Of a stretch of DNA of 64,000 nt, positions 36,291 through 48,442 are shown piece after piece. How positions within the stretch are numbered: the first letter of the stretch is position 1; every line of letters starts with the position of its first letter. The DNA is from Dallia pectoralis (Eukaryota; Chordata; Actinopteri; Esociformes; Umbridae). Below the pieces are notes generated by a model that searched no databases, was not told the DNA's origin, and saw only the letters and a program-made list of their open reading frames with translations. The stretch covers positions 10,954,345 to 11,018,344 of the forward strand of contig CM055758.1 in assembly GCA_029465975.1 (NCBI GenBank). Reading direction: 5' to 3'. A program made the translations under genes and the position numbers.

Positions 36291-37030
36291 GGTGCTTGAA
36301 ACCATTCAGAACTGATAGTTCATCATCAGTTAATATAAATAAATGATGTTAAACTATCATTATCTAGCCTACCTTATTAATATTGTATTAAAAGTGTATT
36401 ACCCTATGAATCGTTTAAATTACTTAATCTATTGTTCATGCAAACAACTAGCTACACGAGGTGATGTCCTTTATCAACATTATAAGCTTACAGTACACGC
36501 TTTGCGTTCTTGCGAAAAACGGCATGAGTGTATGTCCTGTGTCAACGTGAACACACAACCGCACAAATTGTTAGTTAATGCATTTGTAAATCCTTAATGA
36601 GGTCATTATCATTATCCATGGCTCGTTTATGTCTCGGTTCATAACTCATTCAGGTTAATTACTGTATGTGTAAATGCTAGTTCCGGTACCCATATTGGAA
36701 CCGTTACCAGAAACCCAGGTTCTAAATCTTTCAACTTGCTACTGGGGTATTAATGCAACCTTTGATACTTTAGTTCTGCTAGATTAGGCGTTTATCCGGT
36801 ATTTTCAGAAATATTTTTCTTTTTTCGATGTCGCCATAAATCACATATAAATAACCACTAGATTGTTATTTGCCGTTTCACTTACAGGTATCTTGTGTGT
36901 ATTTGTGTTCTCCCTCTCTTATTTACTCCTAATCACACTTTTATGTCCTTATTTATTGCTTGTTAGTGTGTCCCCATGTCTGGTCATCTGATTATTAGTT
37001 CCATTGCTGAGGTGGACCAATCAGTGAATT
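36291..37030. other. Intergenic, no gene seen
   Basis: A+T-rich unique sequence. The 84-codon ORF at 36343-36597 resembles nothing known to me. Confidence 0.45.
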
Positions 37031-37285
37031 CTATCACCTGGTCATGTTTGTATTGCTGAAATACAAACATGTGTGTTTCACCCCAAATTCCTATACATTT
37101 TTCTATGTTTGGTGAGTGTAGTTCTTATATAAATATGTCGCTGTTTTGATAGTTTAGTTAATGCTTTGTTAAACACACTTCATTTTAAATGTTACAGTGT
37201 TTATGTTGAGGTTCATTTTTGTCTTTTATTTAAGCAATAAACATGTTCGGCTTTTTGTGCACTACAACCCAAGGATAACGTGACA
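37031..37285 (+). mobile_element. Probable LTR 3' part
   Basis: TATATAAATA near 37126, AATAAA near 37236, and an AACGTGACA end at 37285 match the layout of the other LTRs here. The 5' boundary and target duplication are not resolved. Confidence 0.35.
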
Positions 37286-38400
37286 ATACACCACATAGTC
37301 TTGCGATCTCAACTTGATACGTTTCATGTATAACTCGGGTGTCTTGTTTACGGTTGTTTAGTTACTGTGTAGTCCTCAAACTTATGCTGTTTATTTGTAC
37401 CTGGGGATAGGAGATTGTTATACATGTTGCTCAAGACCATACAATACCTGTAGGAAAACTCTGTTCTATACACAAGTCTAACTAGATTTGCTTAAGGTAG
37501 ATAATGCAATTGTTAAAATGTAAATGAATATATATTTAGTCCAGGGTTGTATTTGTAGACAGCTACATGTATTTAGGCACCAATGTTTCACTCACTAACC
37601 TGCAGCCCCTAGCTGGCTAAAACTTCAATTCCTGTTGTGGACAAGTGCTTCAGCATTATATTGGTAGGTGAATAAGCACAACCAGGTGGCTGTGATGACA
37701 TTGTTATTGCTATAAACCTGATTATTGTAAATTGTATGGCAAGTTTTTAACCATATATATATATATAAATATATATATAGTGCGATTGTTCTCATGCAAA
37801 TTTTAATTGGATTGAATATTAGAATAAACTTTAAATTAATACATCGTTTTATTGATGAAAACCCACTTTTCTGCTTCGTTATTGAACCGTTTTAGTTCGA
37901 CTGGCCAATACTTTTTTGTTCTGCGTGAGCTTACCTCAAAGAAAAAATTCATATCGTGTGTGGAGTCCCTCAAGGTTTTATTTCATGTCTGATTTGAGAG
38001 AGCATGTTCGCCTTACACTCTTTTTGTTCCTGTTAACCAAAGGATTTTTCTGGAGGTAATTGTCTTGTTCTATGTATGCTGCTTTCACACCTCAACTGTT
38101 CAGCCGTCTTCAAGTGTGACTCACATTGTCAACTTCACAGCAAAGCCAACAGGCTTGACTTTGTCCTATAATTTTGAGTTGTTGCAAAGGCAAATGGAGA
38201 ATAACGGTGTGTGCGTATTTGCATGTGTGCTTGTGTGTAATACATACATAGTGTATACTGACATATTTGCATGTGTGTGTGTTTGTGTATGTGAATGTTT
38301 AATATATAATTAGTGCAAACTGTGTCTGTACGTGTGTGTGTGTGTGTGTGTGTGCACACAGATGTAAATTTAAAAAAACTCAAAGAGTTCTGGCTATCTT
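37286..38400. other. Intergenic with simple repeats
   Basis: An (AT)n stretch lies at 37755-37782 and a (GT)n run at 38330-38355. No gene seen. Confidence 0.5.
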
Positions 38401-38672
38401 AACATAGCCTTATGTCTAAACCTAGCCTTATGTCTAAACCTAGCCTTATGTCTAAACCTAGCCTTATGTCTAAACCTAGCCTGATGTATAAACCTAGCCT
38501 GATGTATAAACCTAGCCTGATGTCTTAACACAGCCTGATGTCTTAACACAGCCTGATGTCTTAACACAGCCTGATGTCTAAACACAGCCTGATGTCTAAA
38601 CACAGCCTGATGTCTAAACACAGCCTGATGTCTAAACACAGCCTGATGTCTAAACACAGCCTGATGTCTTAT
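38401..38672 (+). repeat. 18-bp minisatellite, about 15 copies in four variant blocks
   Basis: Units change stepwise along the array: CCTAGCCTTATGTCTAAA, then CCTAGCCTGATGTATAAA, then ACAGCCTGATGTCTTAAC, then ACAGCCTGATGTCTAAAC. Neighbouring units are the most alike, a record of successive amplification. Confidence 0.95.
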
Positions 38673-39309
38673 AACACATTGGAATTAATATCAAGAGACA
38701 TCACATTTGAGTCGCACACAATCCTAGTCAAGTCCCATGGAACTAACACCATAGGGGGTCTGCACTGCAGGTCACCCAAAACCAGAAAGGGCAGACAAAA
38801 AAGTGAAGTACGAGGCTAGCGAAACGAGGCTGAGATAGAAAATAGGTCGATTTTCACAGCAGAAATTGTGAACGTTTTACAATGGCACAGAATACTTCTC
38901 TTCTCCTGTGTTTGTTGTGCGGAGTCACAGCCTCAATATGACTAGGAAAAGAATCTACATTGTTAGACCTTTTAATAATGCATGATGTGATATTGAACAG
39001 TTTAATTCCGCAAGACAGTTGACAGGACCATCTTTAAAGACTGTGGGTTATACAGCCATTTTTTATTTGAACATGCTCGTGTGTGTGTCTGTGTGTGTGT
39101 GTTCCTGTGTGATACATTAGCTGTTAATTAAAATGGTTTGGCAAAACAGAGCTCTACATTACAGACAATCAGCTGAGTTCCACACATGCATGTTACCACC
39201 AGCCATTGGGATATTCAGAATGATTGGCTCCACCTTTACTGCTCTACAGTATTTGTGAAAGGTTTTATTTAGAATACCACACATATTCTGCCAGCAGGAA
39301 TAGCAGAGC
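38673..39309. other. Intergenic, no gene seen
   Basis: Unique sequence with a GT-rich run near 39078-39106. Confidence 0.5.
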
Positions 39310-39985
39310 AATTTAAATGTCACCTGTACAGCGACGCTCCAGCAGATGAGCAGAAGGAGACTCCACCAGCAGCAGACCCAGCACAGATGCTTTAGCCTGT
39401 TAACCCGCCCCCACCAGACAGAGCCTGAAACCGGGCCCCTTCATGAGAGTATGACGGGTTCGACTGCAGGGTGTGAGGGGTTCCTCCTGCTGCTGGACCT
39501 GTACAACGAGATCCCCAATCCTGCACCTGGCGACCGGGAGAGGGTCTCTACTTTCCTCACCACCTCTCGTGGAAAGCCACCGCGGTCTTGAAGGAGGGCA
39601 GAGGAACTAAACAGCTACGTGGATTTCGTCCTTCTCTTCTGGGCCGTGTTCGACCATCCACCCGAGGGCAGAGAGGCAGGAAATTGGCTAGTCTGGAGCG
39701 TCCGGTTTGGTAGTATCTCTTGGGTGCACCTGCTCAACTCCGTCCCTGCGCATTCTTCTTGCGGAAGCACAGTGCGGCTGAGAGAAACTAAGGCTTTCTC
39801 TGTGCCTTCCATACTCGGCACGAGGCGTTGGAGGGGGGTCCTCAGTACCTTGTGGCGTGGGAGGGGTACGGCCCGGAGGAGCAACGCTGGGTGCCAGCCA
39901 GAGAAATCCTGCAGACCTTCCAGCATCGTCGCCCAGATCGGCCTACACCACGTCCTCCGGGTCGGCCCCAGGGCCAGTGATGACG
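39310..39985 (+). pseudogene. Sushi-type chromovirus remnant: Gag fragment joined to chromodomain
   Basis: From 39346 the frame reads as the N-terminal part of a fish Ty3/gypsy Gag (GCEGFLLLLDLY, then PAPGDRERVS). It meets a TGA at 39589-39591 and continues in the same frame with VDFVLLFWAVFDHPPEGREAG, the following Gag block. Near 39700 Gag stops. From about 39788 the sequence is the chromodomain at the C-terminus of the same class of Pol: [13 protein letters not shown], a frameshift, then [20 protein letters not shown] and a basic proline-rich tail to a TGA near 39984. Protease, RT, RNase H and integrase core are deleted. No LTRs are seen beside it. It shows that a chromovirus of the self-priming group has been active in this genome. 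Confidence 0.8.
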
Positions 39986-40683
39986 CATCGCTACAGCCAT
40001 GCGTCCCCATGAAGCTCCCCGATCGTCGACGAGCGGATTTTGGGCTTCCCATTTAATGTTCTCCTCTAGTTCTCATGACATACTTAATCATCATTGTTTA
40101 AGATCCTTCAGGAATCTGAATACCGTTTTAGAGTGTTTATCAACAATGTTCAAAACTACGAAAAAACACAAATAACGGAGATTGTTGACAAACATATTTT
40201 GTTATTTCTCCTTTTATTTACACACAATACGTACATTACAATATGTTTAAGAAAGTTGTTCCAAGTATTTGAAAATTAAATAACCTATGTTAATAAGTCT
40301 TTTGACCCATTATACAGTAGAAGCACCATTTGGTTTGTGATCACATAATGATGTTTTTGGGACTGTCGTCCTGCTTTGCACACCAGAATTTTTGCAGATC
40401 CATTTTACAGATTGCATAGCGAGTGTCAGTGATCTGTGATCTTTACAAGTCTCCCCACTGTTCAAGTCCTGGCTTTGGCTGAGTCACACACGGATATTCA
40501 CATACTTGTGTGAAAACCAATCCACTGTGTTCTTGGCTTTGTGATTCAGAGAATTGTCGTGATGAAAGATCAATCTTAGAATACCATAAGTTTAATGTTC
40601 TGTGTGCCCTGGATTGATCTGGATGTTTCTGGCCATCTTGTGCTTGTTATCTACCCCACAATTGCTGATGCTCTAAATACTTA
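39986..40683. other. Intergenic; faint Tc1-like remnant
   Basis: The part 40445-40640 (CTTTGGCTGAGTCACACACG, GTTCTTGGCTTTG) resembles the antisense of an old Tc1-family element but is too decayed to delimit. No other feature. Confidence 0.3.
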
Positions 40684-41905
40684 CAGTATCTCACAAAAGT
40701 GAGTACAGCCCTCACATTTTTGTAAATATTTGATTATATATTATAATGTGACAACACTGAATAAATTGCTAGAATGTGAAGTTGTGAGTGTACAGCTTGT
40801 ATGACAGTGTACATTTTCTGTCCTTTCTAAACAACTCAACACACAACCATTAATGTCTAAACCGCTGGCAACAAATGTGAGTACCCCCCTAAGTGAAAAT
40901 GTCCAAATTGGGCCAAAAGTGTAAATATCTTGTGTGGCCACCGTTATTAACCAGCCTTTTTTTTAACCCTCTTGGGCATGGAGTTCACCAGAGCTTCACA
41001 GGTTGCCACTGGAGTCCTCTTCCACTCCTCCATGACGACATCACAGAGCTGGTGGATGTTAGAGACCACCTTCCGTTTGAGGATGACCCACAGATGCTCA
41101 ATAGGGTTTAGGTCTGGAGACATGCTTGGCCAGTCCATCACCTTTACCCTCAGCTTGGCAGTGGTCGTCTTAAAGGTGTGTTTGGGGTTGTTATCATGAT
41201 GGAATACTGCCCTGTGGCCCAGACTCTGCTTCAGTATGTCACAGTACATGTTGGCATTCATGGTTCCCTCAATGAACTGCAGCTCCCCAGAGCCGGCAGC
41301 ACACATGCAGCCCCAGACCATGACACTCCCACCACCATGCTTGACTGTAGGCAAGACACACTTGTCTTCATACTCCTCACCTTTGTACTCCTCACCTGGT
41401 TGCCGCCACTCAACTTCTTTGGTCGACCATGGCGAGGCCTGTTCTGAGTGGAACCTGTCCTGTTAAACCGCTGTATGGTTTTGGCTGCGTGCTGCAGCTC
41501 AGTTTTAGGGACTTGGCAATCTTTATGTAAATACAATTATTTTTTTCAGATCCTCAGAGGTGCCATGTTGAACTTCCAGTCACCAGTAAGATAACACCAA
41601 ATTCAACCCACCTGCTCCCCATTCACACCTGAGAGCTTGTAACACTAACGAGTCACATGAGACTGGGGAGGGAAATGGCTAATTGGGCCCAATTTGGTCA
41701 TTTTCACTTAGGAGTGTACTCACTTTTGTAACCATCAGTTAAGAAATGAATGGCTGTGTGTTGAGCTATTTTGAGGGACAGCAAATGTACAATGTTATAC
41801 AAGCTGTACACTCACTACGCAAAGTGTCATTTCTTCAGGGTTGTCACAGATAAAATCGAATATTTACAAACATGTGAGGGGTGTACTCACTTTTGTGAGA
41901 TTCTA
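40684..41905 (-). mobile_element. Tc1/mariner element with internal deletion (1,222 bp)
   Basis: The ends read CAGTATCTCACAAAAGTGAG on the left and CTCACTTTTGTGAGATTCTA on the right, inverted repeats with two changes, each flanked by TA (40682-40683 and 41906-41907). Long inner inverted repeats (TGTCTAAACCGCTGGCAAC side and the matching right side) are of the type seen in fish Tc1 elements with about 200-bp ends. The intact family is about 1.6 kb. Confidence 0.88.
40950..41566 (-). pseudogene. Tc1-like transposase pseudogene
   Basis: The start codon lies at 41564-41566, but a small deletion just after it puts a stop in frame. The N-terminal HTH region follows (KTIQRFNRTGSTQNRPRHGRPKKLS). A deletion then removes the second HTH and the first catalytic aspartate. 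The C-terminal half resumes in another frame (40947-41354): HGGGSVMVWGC, HDNNPKHT with the second aspartate, and SPDLNPIEHLW with the catalytic glutamate. It therefore keeps the D and E of the second half but cannot be active. The family enzyme inserts at TA dinucleotides. Confidence 0.88.
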
Positions 41906-41907
41906 TA

Positions 41908-42376
41908 ACTAGTCCAAAATTTTTATTGTTTCTTTAATCAGCACAGCATTTTTAGCTGAGCTAACATGATTGCTAAAGGGGTTTCTAATGATGAATTAGA
42001 CTTTAAAAATTATTAACTTGGATTAGCAAACACAAGGGGTCATTGAAACACAGGTCTAGTGGTTGCATATAATGGCAACCACCAGTAGGCCTAATCAGCC
42101 ATTTCCAGCTACAATGTTCAGTTAAAACATCAACATTGTCTACTGTATAATAATAAAGGTAAAAAATGGCTAAGTGATCATTTTGAACAATACTTTTTAT
42201 ACTAATCACATATAAGTTAAGTTACCGTCAGGACTTTTGCAGTGTATGTTTAAAACTTATGACACTTGCATTCAAAAGAACAGCTTCTGCGTAATTTGGT
42301 TTGCAAACATGTTTCAGGGATTCTGATTTTAGCTATGAGCAATTTCAACTAGTAAATGTGTGTTTATGACTGTTTT
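41908..42376. other. Intergenic, no gene seen
   Basis: A+T-rich unique sequence. Confidence 0.5.
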
Positions 42377-42610
42377 TGTCACAATGGATCCAACCCTCTC
42401 TCACATCCATCACGGACACCTGTTTTTGTTCTTTATTGTCTGCACCAGTTTTCCCTCATCATCAGACCTTATTTAAGTTCCTGCTTTCCTCTTGTATCCA
42501 GTGTGCTATTGTTTTGTGTTAAGGTTGTTCTGTTCATGTTTTAGTTCTTGTCTGCTTTTGTTTTTGTTCCTGTCCAGTTTTAGTTTTATTATTTTTATAA
42601 TAAAACTGCA
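42377..42610 (+). mobile_element. Probable LTR, 3' end lost
   Basis: Begins TGTCACAATGG, with CACGGACACCTG, a TATTTAAG box near 42470 and ATAATAAAAC near 42598. The layout is that of the other solo LTRs here, but no ACA terminus or target duplication is present. Confidence 0.45.
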
Positions 42611-43137
42611 ATTGATTTGAGTTCAGCTTATTAAAAACCACAGTATTATTATTAGACATATTGATGAATAGAATAGTGTGTCCAGGGAACTATGGAGAAA
42701 ACTACACTCTGGCACTTCACTGGCTGAGTTCTTAATTATTGTACATCATAATGATTGAAATAATTGTTTTTTAAAAACCATTACTTTTTAAATAATAACA
42801 ACAGTAATGAAAAAAGGCTTTCGATGAAAACAATAACAGAAGTTAATTAGACACTTCCTTAGCGTTTCACAAAGAAACACATGAGAGCATGTAAATTGCA
42901 TTATAATGACAAAACAAAGTAAAAACACATTTGTATATTTAAAAAATGTAATTAATAGTAATTTTATATAAGAGTGCAATTCTTACCATTAGTACCAGTG
43001 ACAAAGCATTTCCATTTTGCCTGCAGCTGTGCCTACTCATGTTCATACGGTTGGGTAAATGTAGTGTGGTCCATCATTCTGTGGCATTTTACACTGAAGT
43101 CAGTTTTGCTGGCTGGCACAAGGATGATCAACTAAAT
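42611..43137. other. Intergenic, no gene seen
   Basis: A+T-rich unique sequence. Confidence 0.5.
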
Positions 43138-43300
43138 TTATTTTAACATAATGCTTTATTTATTTTAACGTAAAACTACTATTGTAACGTAATAGTATGT
43201 TTATTTTAACGCAATAGTATATTTATTGTTATACTATTTATTTTAATGTAATACTATATTTATTTTTAACGTAATTCTATATTTATTTTAACGTAATACT
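43138..43300 (+). repeat. Degenerate 25- to 30-bp A+T-rich tandem repeat
   Basis: Five or six imperfect units of TTATTTTAACGTAATACTAT. Confidence 0.8.
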
Positions 43301-43315
43301 AAACGGACTGCGGTG

Positions 43316-44337
43316 TAGGGCTGAACGATATTCGGTTTTAACATTGACATCGCGATGTGCGCATGCGCGATAGTCACATCGTCGGAACATGCGATGTGAA
43401 GAAGGGTAGCACCCATAAATGTATTAAGAGAACGGTAGCACCAGGGTAGCACCCATAAATGTTAAGAGAACTGGATACAGTGTTCTGCGGGAAGACCCGT
43501 ACATTCCAATGAGAGGCTCAAAAGCGCATGGAGCCAACATGGAGCTTGGATATTCCGCGTTGACTGGCCCATGACGTCATGATGGATATGCGCACTAGCA
43601 ATAATTTGTTTGCGTTGTCGTAGCAACATGCGCGTTCATGAGCTTCTCTCTCGTGTCTCTTAAATCCACGGTCACATAGCGAACTCATGAAGTCACCGTT
43701 TCATTGTCTAAAATATTCACTAAGGTTAAACGATATGTTTTCGTTGTTCCTGATCGTTTACATGCTTAGCTAAATAAACGATGGATGTATTTAGACAAGT
43801 CGGGAGATGTAATTGTTATGTATAATAATAATTCATATTATATATAAACGGCTACAAAAATGAGGATGTTGACAGAAAACAGGTACTTTGCCTGGAGGGT
43901 TATAAAGTTGTGGCCACAAAACAAGGAAACACCACCAATTTGTCTGATCACTTAAAACGGAACCACAACGTAACAATAACGTTTTACATCGCTAAATATA
44001 TGTTGCCATTAAACACCGTCACCAAAGAGGGATTTAAGAAAATGATCTGAACGCTTGACCCGCGCCGCGATATGTTATTCTATCCCGCACATATTAGAGC
44101 TGTATGGAAAATGCATATCTAAGATTGAAGCAGTGTTGTCACACATGGAATACTATGCAGCTACAACAGATTTATGGTCCAGCAGGACAACGGAGCCTTA
44201 CATGAGTCTGACGGTACGGTCTGATGGAATGGTAATTATTGACTTTAGCCTGGATTGATGGCTCGCAATATCGCAATATATATCGTTGGGGGGAAAAATA
44301 TCGCAATGTAAATTTTTTCCAATATCGTGCAGCCCTA
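43316..44337 (+). mobile_element. hAT transposon (1,022 bp) with 8-bp target duplication
   Basis: The ends TAGGGCTGAACGATATTCGG and CCAATATCGTGCAGCCCTA form inverted repeats with two mismatches. Flanks CTGCGGTG (43308-43315) and CTGCAGTG (44338-44345) are an 8-bp duplication with one change. A decayed ZBED-type transposase lies inside in the plus orientation. Confidence 0.88.
43860..44258 (+). pseudogene. ZBED1-like hAT transposase fragment
   Basis: A BED zinc-finger C-terminal half (KVVATKQGNTTNLSDHLKRNH, about 43902-43965; residues T, H and H of the finger visible) is followed by TVTKEGFKKMI, a TGA and TLDPR. In a second frame, AVLSHMEYYAATTDLWSSRT then EPYMSLTV (about 44130-44215) is the well-conserved start of the RNase H-like catalytic region. 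Sequence between these blocks is short and frameshifted. The large C-terminal dimerisation half is absent, so the gene is dead. Confidence 0.8.
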
Positions 44338-44345
44338 CTGCAGTG

Positions 44346-44849
44346 GATAACTGAGCACATCGTTAGCTTACATACCCAGAATCAGATATTCCTTTTCACA
44401 ATATATTTCAATATACTGACTATGATAACGTGAATATTTCAGTAATGTAAAATGAAAACAAGAGACAATAATTTGGCAAGCCTAGTTCAGCCTGTCTGTG
44501 AGTGGAAGTTATTGTGGTGAGCCTTTAAACAGACTGAGCACTTTTATTAATGGTTTAACACTTTGCTAGATCTTGATAACTACTAGTCATTACACATGTT
44601 GTCGGCAGGACGGACCCGATTCAGTATCTTGCCTGTTCTTGTTTTTCGCTTAGGTTGGTCGACTACAATTATTTTCAAGCTGTCGCTTCGCCACTTGAAT
44701 CAGATATCAGATTGCATGAATCCATTGTTGAGGACATTGGATGGTGTAATCCATCGCTCCAGAAATTAACTGACATTGTATAAGGTTGTTTCAGGTATGA
44801 AAATGCAACACAAAAAATCACTATTATTTTCTAAATTGGTTTCCATGGA
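44346..44849. other. Intergenic, no gene seen
   Basis: Nothing recognised. Confidence 0.5.
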
Positions 44850-45025
44850 CAAGTCGAAAGCCCCACATCAACATTGGCAATGCCAAGCGTCAGCTGGAGT
44901 GGTGTAAAGTACTGCTGCACTCTGGAGAACTAGAAACATATCGCTGGAGTGATTAATCACGTTTCACTATCTGGCACTCTGACTGACAAATCTAGGTGTG
45001 GCGGAGAACGCGACCGACCTGTAGA
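44850..45025 (+). pseudogene. Tc1-like transposase fragment, second lineage
   Basis: NAKRQLEWCK, a gap, then YRWSD, a stop, SRFTIWHSD and VWRR correspond to the region around the first catalytic aspartate (the WSDES motif) in a Tc1 lineage distinct from those at 27.6 and 40.7 kb. At least three stops are present; no other part remains. Confidence 0.65.
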
Positions 45026-46030
45026 TACATATGTAATCATGTTTTTATCTGGGATAGCTGGCCACAAAACTAGCTGATGGTGGATATACGCATATGTTCT
45101 CCCCAACAACAACAAACAAGCATATAAAAACCACATTGTCTGTTTAATTTACATAGTTATGTAGCAAGGCGTCATCATTTCAAACTTTGTAACACTGAAA
45201 TACTGTTTTCGTTGTTGTTCATGTTTGGACCTGGTCCAGTGACATAACTGTGCTCTCAAGCAGTTTTATACGATGCTTGAAGCTATAGCTACAGTCCAGC
45301 AGCCAGTGCATCTAGTCTAGGGTGTCTTCTGTTAGGGGTTAACATCTTGCTATGGACATTTTACACGTGTCATCCACATAATTTAATTGCTTAATAGGAA
45401 GGTGCCCTGTGATTTCCACTTTAATTTCCTTGACCAATAGTTGTTTAAAAACATATTTATCTTTTCCCTGCATGTTCATATTTCATCCGTGTCATTTCGT
45501 AAGTTTCGTCCTTATGACATTATGTTAGGTTGTATTGTGAGTGGGTGGGTGGGTGGACGCATTTCTGTGTGTGTGTGAGGGCATGCACATGTGTGTTTGC
45601 CTACTGGTTGGGGTGGACGACGGGTGACAGAGGAGGATGACGGGAGGTGAGTGAGTGAGTACATACGTGGGAGGGAGGGAGATGGCTGGTGCTGCACTCA
45701 CGGTGCTGCACTCACGGTGCATACGAATATGTGAGTCAATATGTTACTCCCTGATCCCGACTCACAATGCTCTCATTAGCATATCGTACACATTCATGAT
45801 TTTATTTCAGTTGATATGAATTATTTCTCTCATACTGTGTAAGAAAAAGACATGATAATTATGCACAAATGATGTCGCTTAAAACTGATTAAACTCAGTT
45901 TTTCACAACTGTCGACATTTGATCCTGGTAAACATTCCCTGACCTAGGTCAGTTTGGATCACCACTTTATGTTATGTTAAATGTCGAAATAATATGATTT
46001 TCTTTATTTTTTATTTTTATTATTACATGC
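45026..46030. other. Intergenic with short simple repeats
   Basis: (GGGT)n and (GTGA)n runs lie at 45538-45560 and 45645-45660. An 18-bp direct repeat (GGTGCTGCACTCAC) is near 45690-45720. No gene. Confidence 0.5.
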
Positions 46031-46031
46031 C

Positions 46032-46250
46032 CAGTGGGTCAGAAGTTTACATACAGTTGTGTTTGGTAGCATTGCCCTTTAAATTATTTCACTTGGGTCA
46101 ATCGTTTCAGACGGCCGTACATAGGCTCCCTACAATAGGTTGGCTGAAATTTGACCTTTCCTACTGACAGAATTAGTGCAACTGCTCGCACACACTTTGT
46201 CAGTTCTGCCCACACATTTGCTATAGGATTGAGGTCCGGGCATGGTGATG
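46032..46250 (-). mobile_element. Tc1-like element fragment of the Sleeping Beauty-type group
   Basis: CAGTGGGTCAGAAGTTTACA at the left resembles the terminal repeat of salmonid-type Tc1 elements. About 170 bp on, the minus strand reads through PDLNPI (complement of TATAGGATTGAGGTCCGG, near 46222), the region before the catalytic glutamate. Most of the element is deleted. Confidence 0.6.
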
Positions 46251-46289
46251 GTTTTCTATAATAACATTTACCAAACTATTCCAGGGATG

Positions 46290-46905
46290 CTCAGACAAAA
46301 AGGTGCATCTCAAGGTGTATCTCACCAGCTGCCTTCAAACGGCTCCTGTCTGAGCACCTGTCAGATCTCTCTACCTGCTAACGGCCCACAACCCCCTTCT
46401 CACTTTGCCATGCCCTATTTGCACCTGTACTGCTGTCATATCTGTGTACACTGTTGAACCACTCTTTGTGCTCAGATAATGCCCAATTGATCTTTCCCAT
46501 AACCTCATTTCCTTTACTCCCATGCACTCTATCGACCAACCTGCTAGAGACACTTTATTCTTTATACCTGCTAGGCACACTTTAATCCTTTTACATTCCG
46601 TGTTAAGATACTCATTGTATTTATTTTTTAATTTTATTTTTTATATATATATATATTTATTTATCACTGTATCTATGCTGCTCAACTGTATTTCATATAC
46701 CTCATCCTGTTTAATCTTGAAGCTGTATTCCTTACTGTGTCCCACTGCTATTTGCACTCCTGTGTTTGTGTCTTCTGTGTAACTATATGTTGTCCTGCAC
46801 ATTTTTTTCGCCTTATCTTGGCCAGGTCGCCGTTGTAAATGAGAATTTGTTCTCAATCGGCCTACCTGGTTAAAGAAAGGTTAAATAAAAATAAAATAAA
46901 AAGTG
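46290..46905 (+). mobile_element. L2-clade LINE 3' end
   Basis: The last 80 bp (TTGTAAATGAGAATTTGTTC, GGCCTACCTGGTTAAAGAAA) ending in a (TAAAA)n-like tail at 46880-46905 are the standard terminus of fish L2-type LINEs. The C- and T-rich sequence before it, with an AT run at 46642-46660, is probably the 3' UTR. No reverse transcriptase remains. Confidence 0.6.
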
Positions 46906-48302
46906 TCATGTTCAAGTTGTAATACTTTCACCTTCGTGCATATGTAGCATTTCACCAGAGGCCGCGGTTAAACACCAGTCTCCTCCGTTCACTTCTACAA
47001 ACCTCTACCTCCATATCCATAATTTGTAGCTTCAATACAAGCATTTGAATAATTATAGAAATAAGTAACGAAATTGAAATGTCCACCCAACAAAATTCAC
47101 GACACCCATCATTATAAACCCAGAATGTCCTCAGGATTTAACATAGCTGCATTTATGCTGAAATCCAAAAGAACAAGATGCGCTGTCTGTGCAGTGGGGA
47201 TATAGAGTAACATAGTCTAGGACTTAACAATCTTAAAGTAGTACTATGTCCACACAGCATACAGGGGCAGGATATTGACTTTAATAACTACTGTTAGCCC
47301 AGAAATGTCCATCCTACTGTATTATCTTTTCGAGATACACTAAGGTAGAGTATTAGGACAACCTCTCCCTTCTCCATCCCATTTCTCGTGTGATTTACAA
47401 CGACTCTAGTTCCTTGTCATTATGCGCATGCAGCTAGCCGCACCAAAGACTCCGTCTATGAATCCAATGTAATAATGGTATAATGAGCCACATCTAACGC
47501 CTCATATTTCAACAAGTTGTCAGTGGAAGCCTTCCTTCCCTAATGGGTTTAAATGGAGGAGATTGGCAGAGCAAACCTGCATACTACGGGTGTACGTGTG
47601 CAAGTTAAAGTTCAGCGAGACATTCATTTAATGGGCGGTTAGTATTTTAACAATGTTCCCATACCAAATTACAGGCAGGGATGAGTTTCCTTTCTCATGG
47701 CTGGGCATCAAATGTAAATACGCAAACGGCAGAAAGGCTAATGATTACATCTATAATGTTTAGAGACTGGTGATGATTAATATAGAAATAAGGGGTTTGG
47801 ACTGTGAACCTGATTTTCTTCTAGGCACAATTGGTTCTTCGTTTCCAGGAAATTCATTAGGTTTCAGAAAAACTAAAGCCTTCTAAGTAGTGCAAATGAT
47901 TCCTGAATGTTTTTGGAAGTTTGCAAAAAAAGACTTTACCTGATGTTACAAGAACATTCTTAGAACAAAGGTGTTTGGTTTTTTAAGTTGACCAGAATGT
48001 TTCACAAGGTTGTGGTAAGTGTGATGTGGAAACATTAAAATATAAAAATATAAGGTTTGTAAATGTTTATAAAATAATTAGTGTGGACACAAGAAATAAG
48101 TTGTTTAAAGCTGAATAATAAAAAAGTGAAAATATAAGTTGTCTTATATTGCGCCTAATGTTTTCTCAAAGTGCACAGAATAATCATTTGATGAGTCAAG
48201 GTTGATAGAACATATCTTACTTAGCTCTAAAAGGCAGGCAAGACGAGTTTGTTTGCAAGACGAGTTTGTTTGCAGGACTAGTTTGTTTACCCTTCGCTGC
48301 CT
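46906..48302. other. Intergenic; CNE-like stretch
   Basis: No gene seen. The part 47510-47770 is non-repetitive and of even composition, with ATTTAATGGG and TTTAAATGGAGG motifs; it looks like a conserved non-coding candidate. A 17-bp repeat (CAAGACGAGTTTGTTTG), about three copies, lies near 48238-48288. Confidence 0.35.
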
Positions 48303-48442
48303 TGCGACTAAACGCAGCCTCGCGACAAAACGCAGCCTCGCGACAAAACGCAGCCTCGCGACAAAACGCAGCCTCGCGACTAAACGCAGCCTCGCGACTA
48401 AACGCAGCCTCGCGACTAAACGCAGCCTCGCGACTAAACTGC
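48303..48442 (+). repeat. 18-bp minisatellite, about 8 copies
   Basis: AACGCAGCCTCGCGACAA or ...CTAA units. G+C-rich with CpG in each unit, in an A+T-rich surrounding. Confidence 0.94.

Noticed and set aside
39615..40052. 145-codon minus-strand ORF
   Set aside because: Antisense of the chromovirus Gag and chromodomain fragment, which is recognisable on plus.
40947..41447. Plus-strand ORFs in the Tc1 element
   Set aside because: Shadows of the minus-strand transposase.
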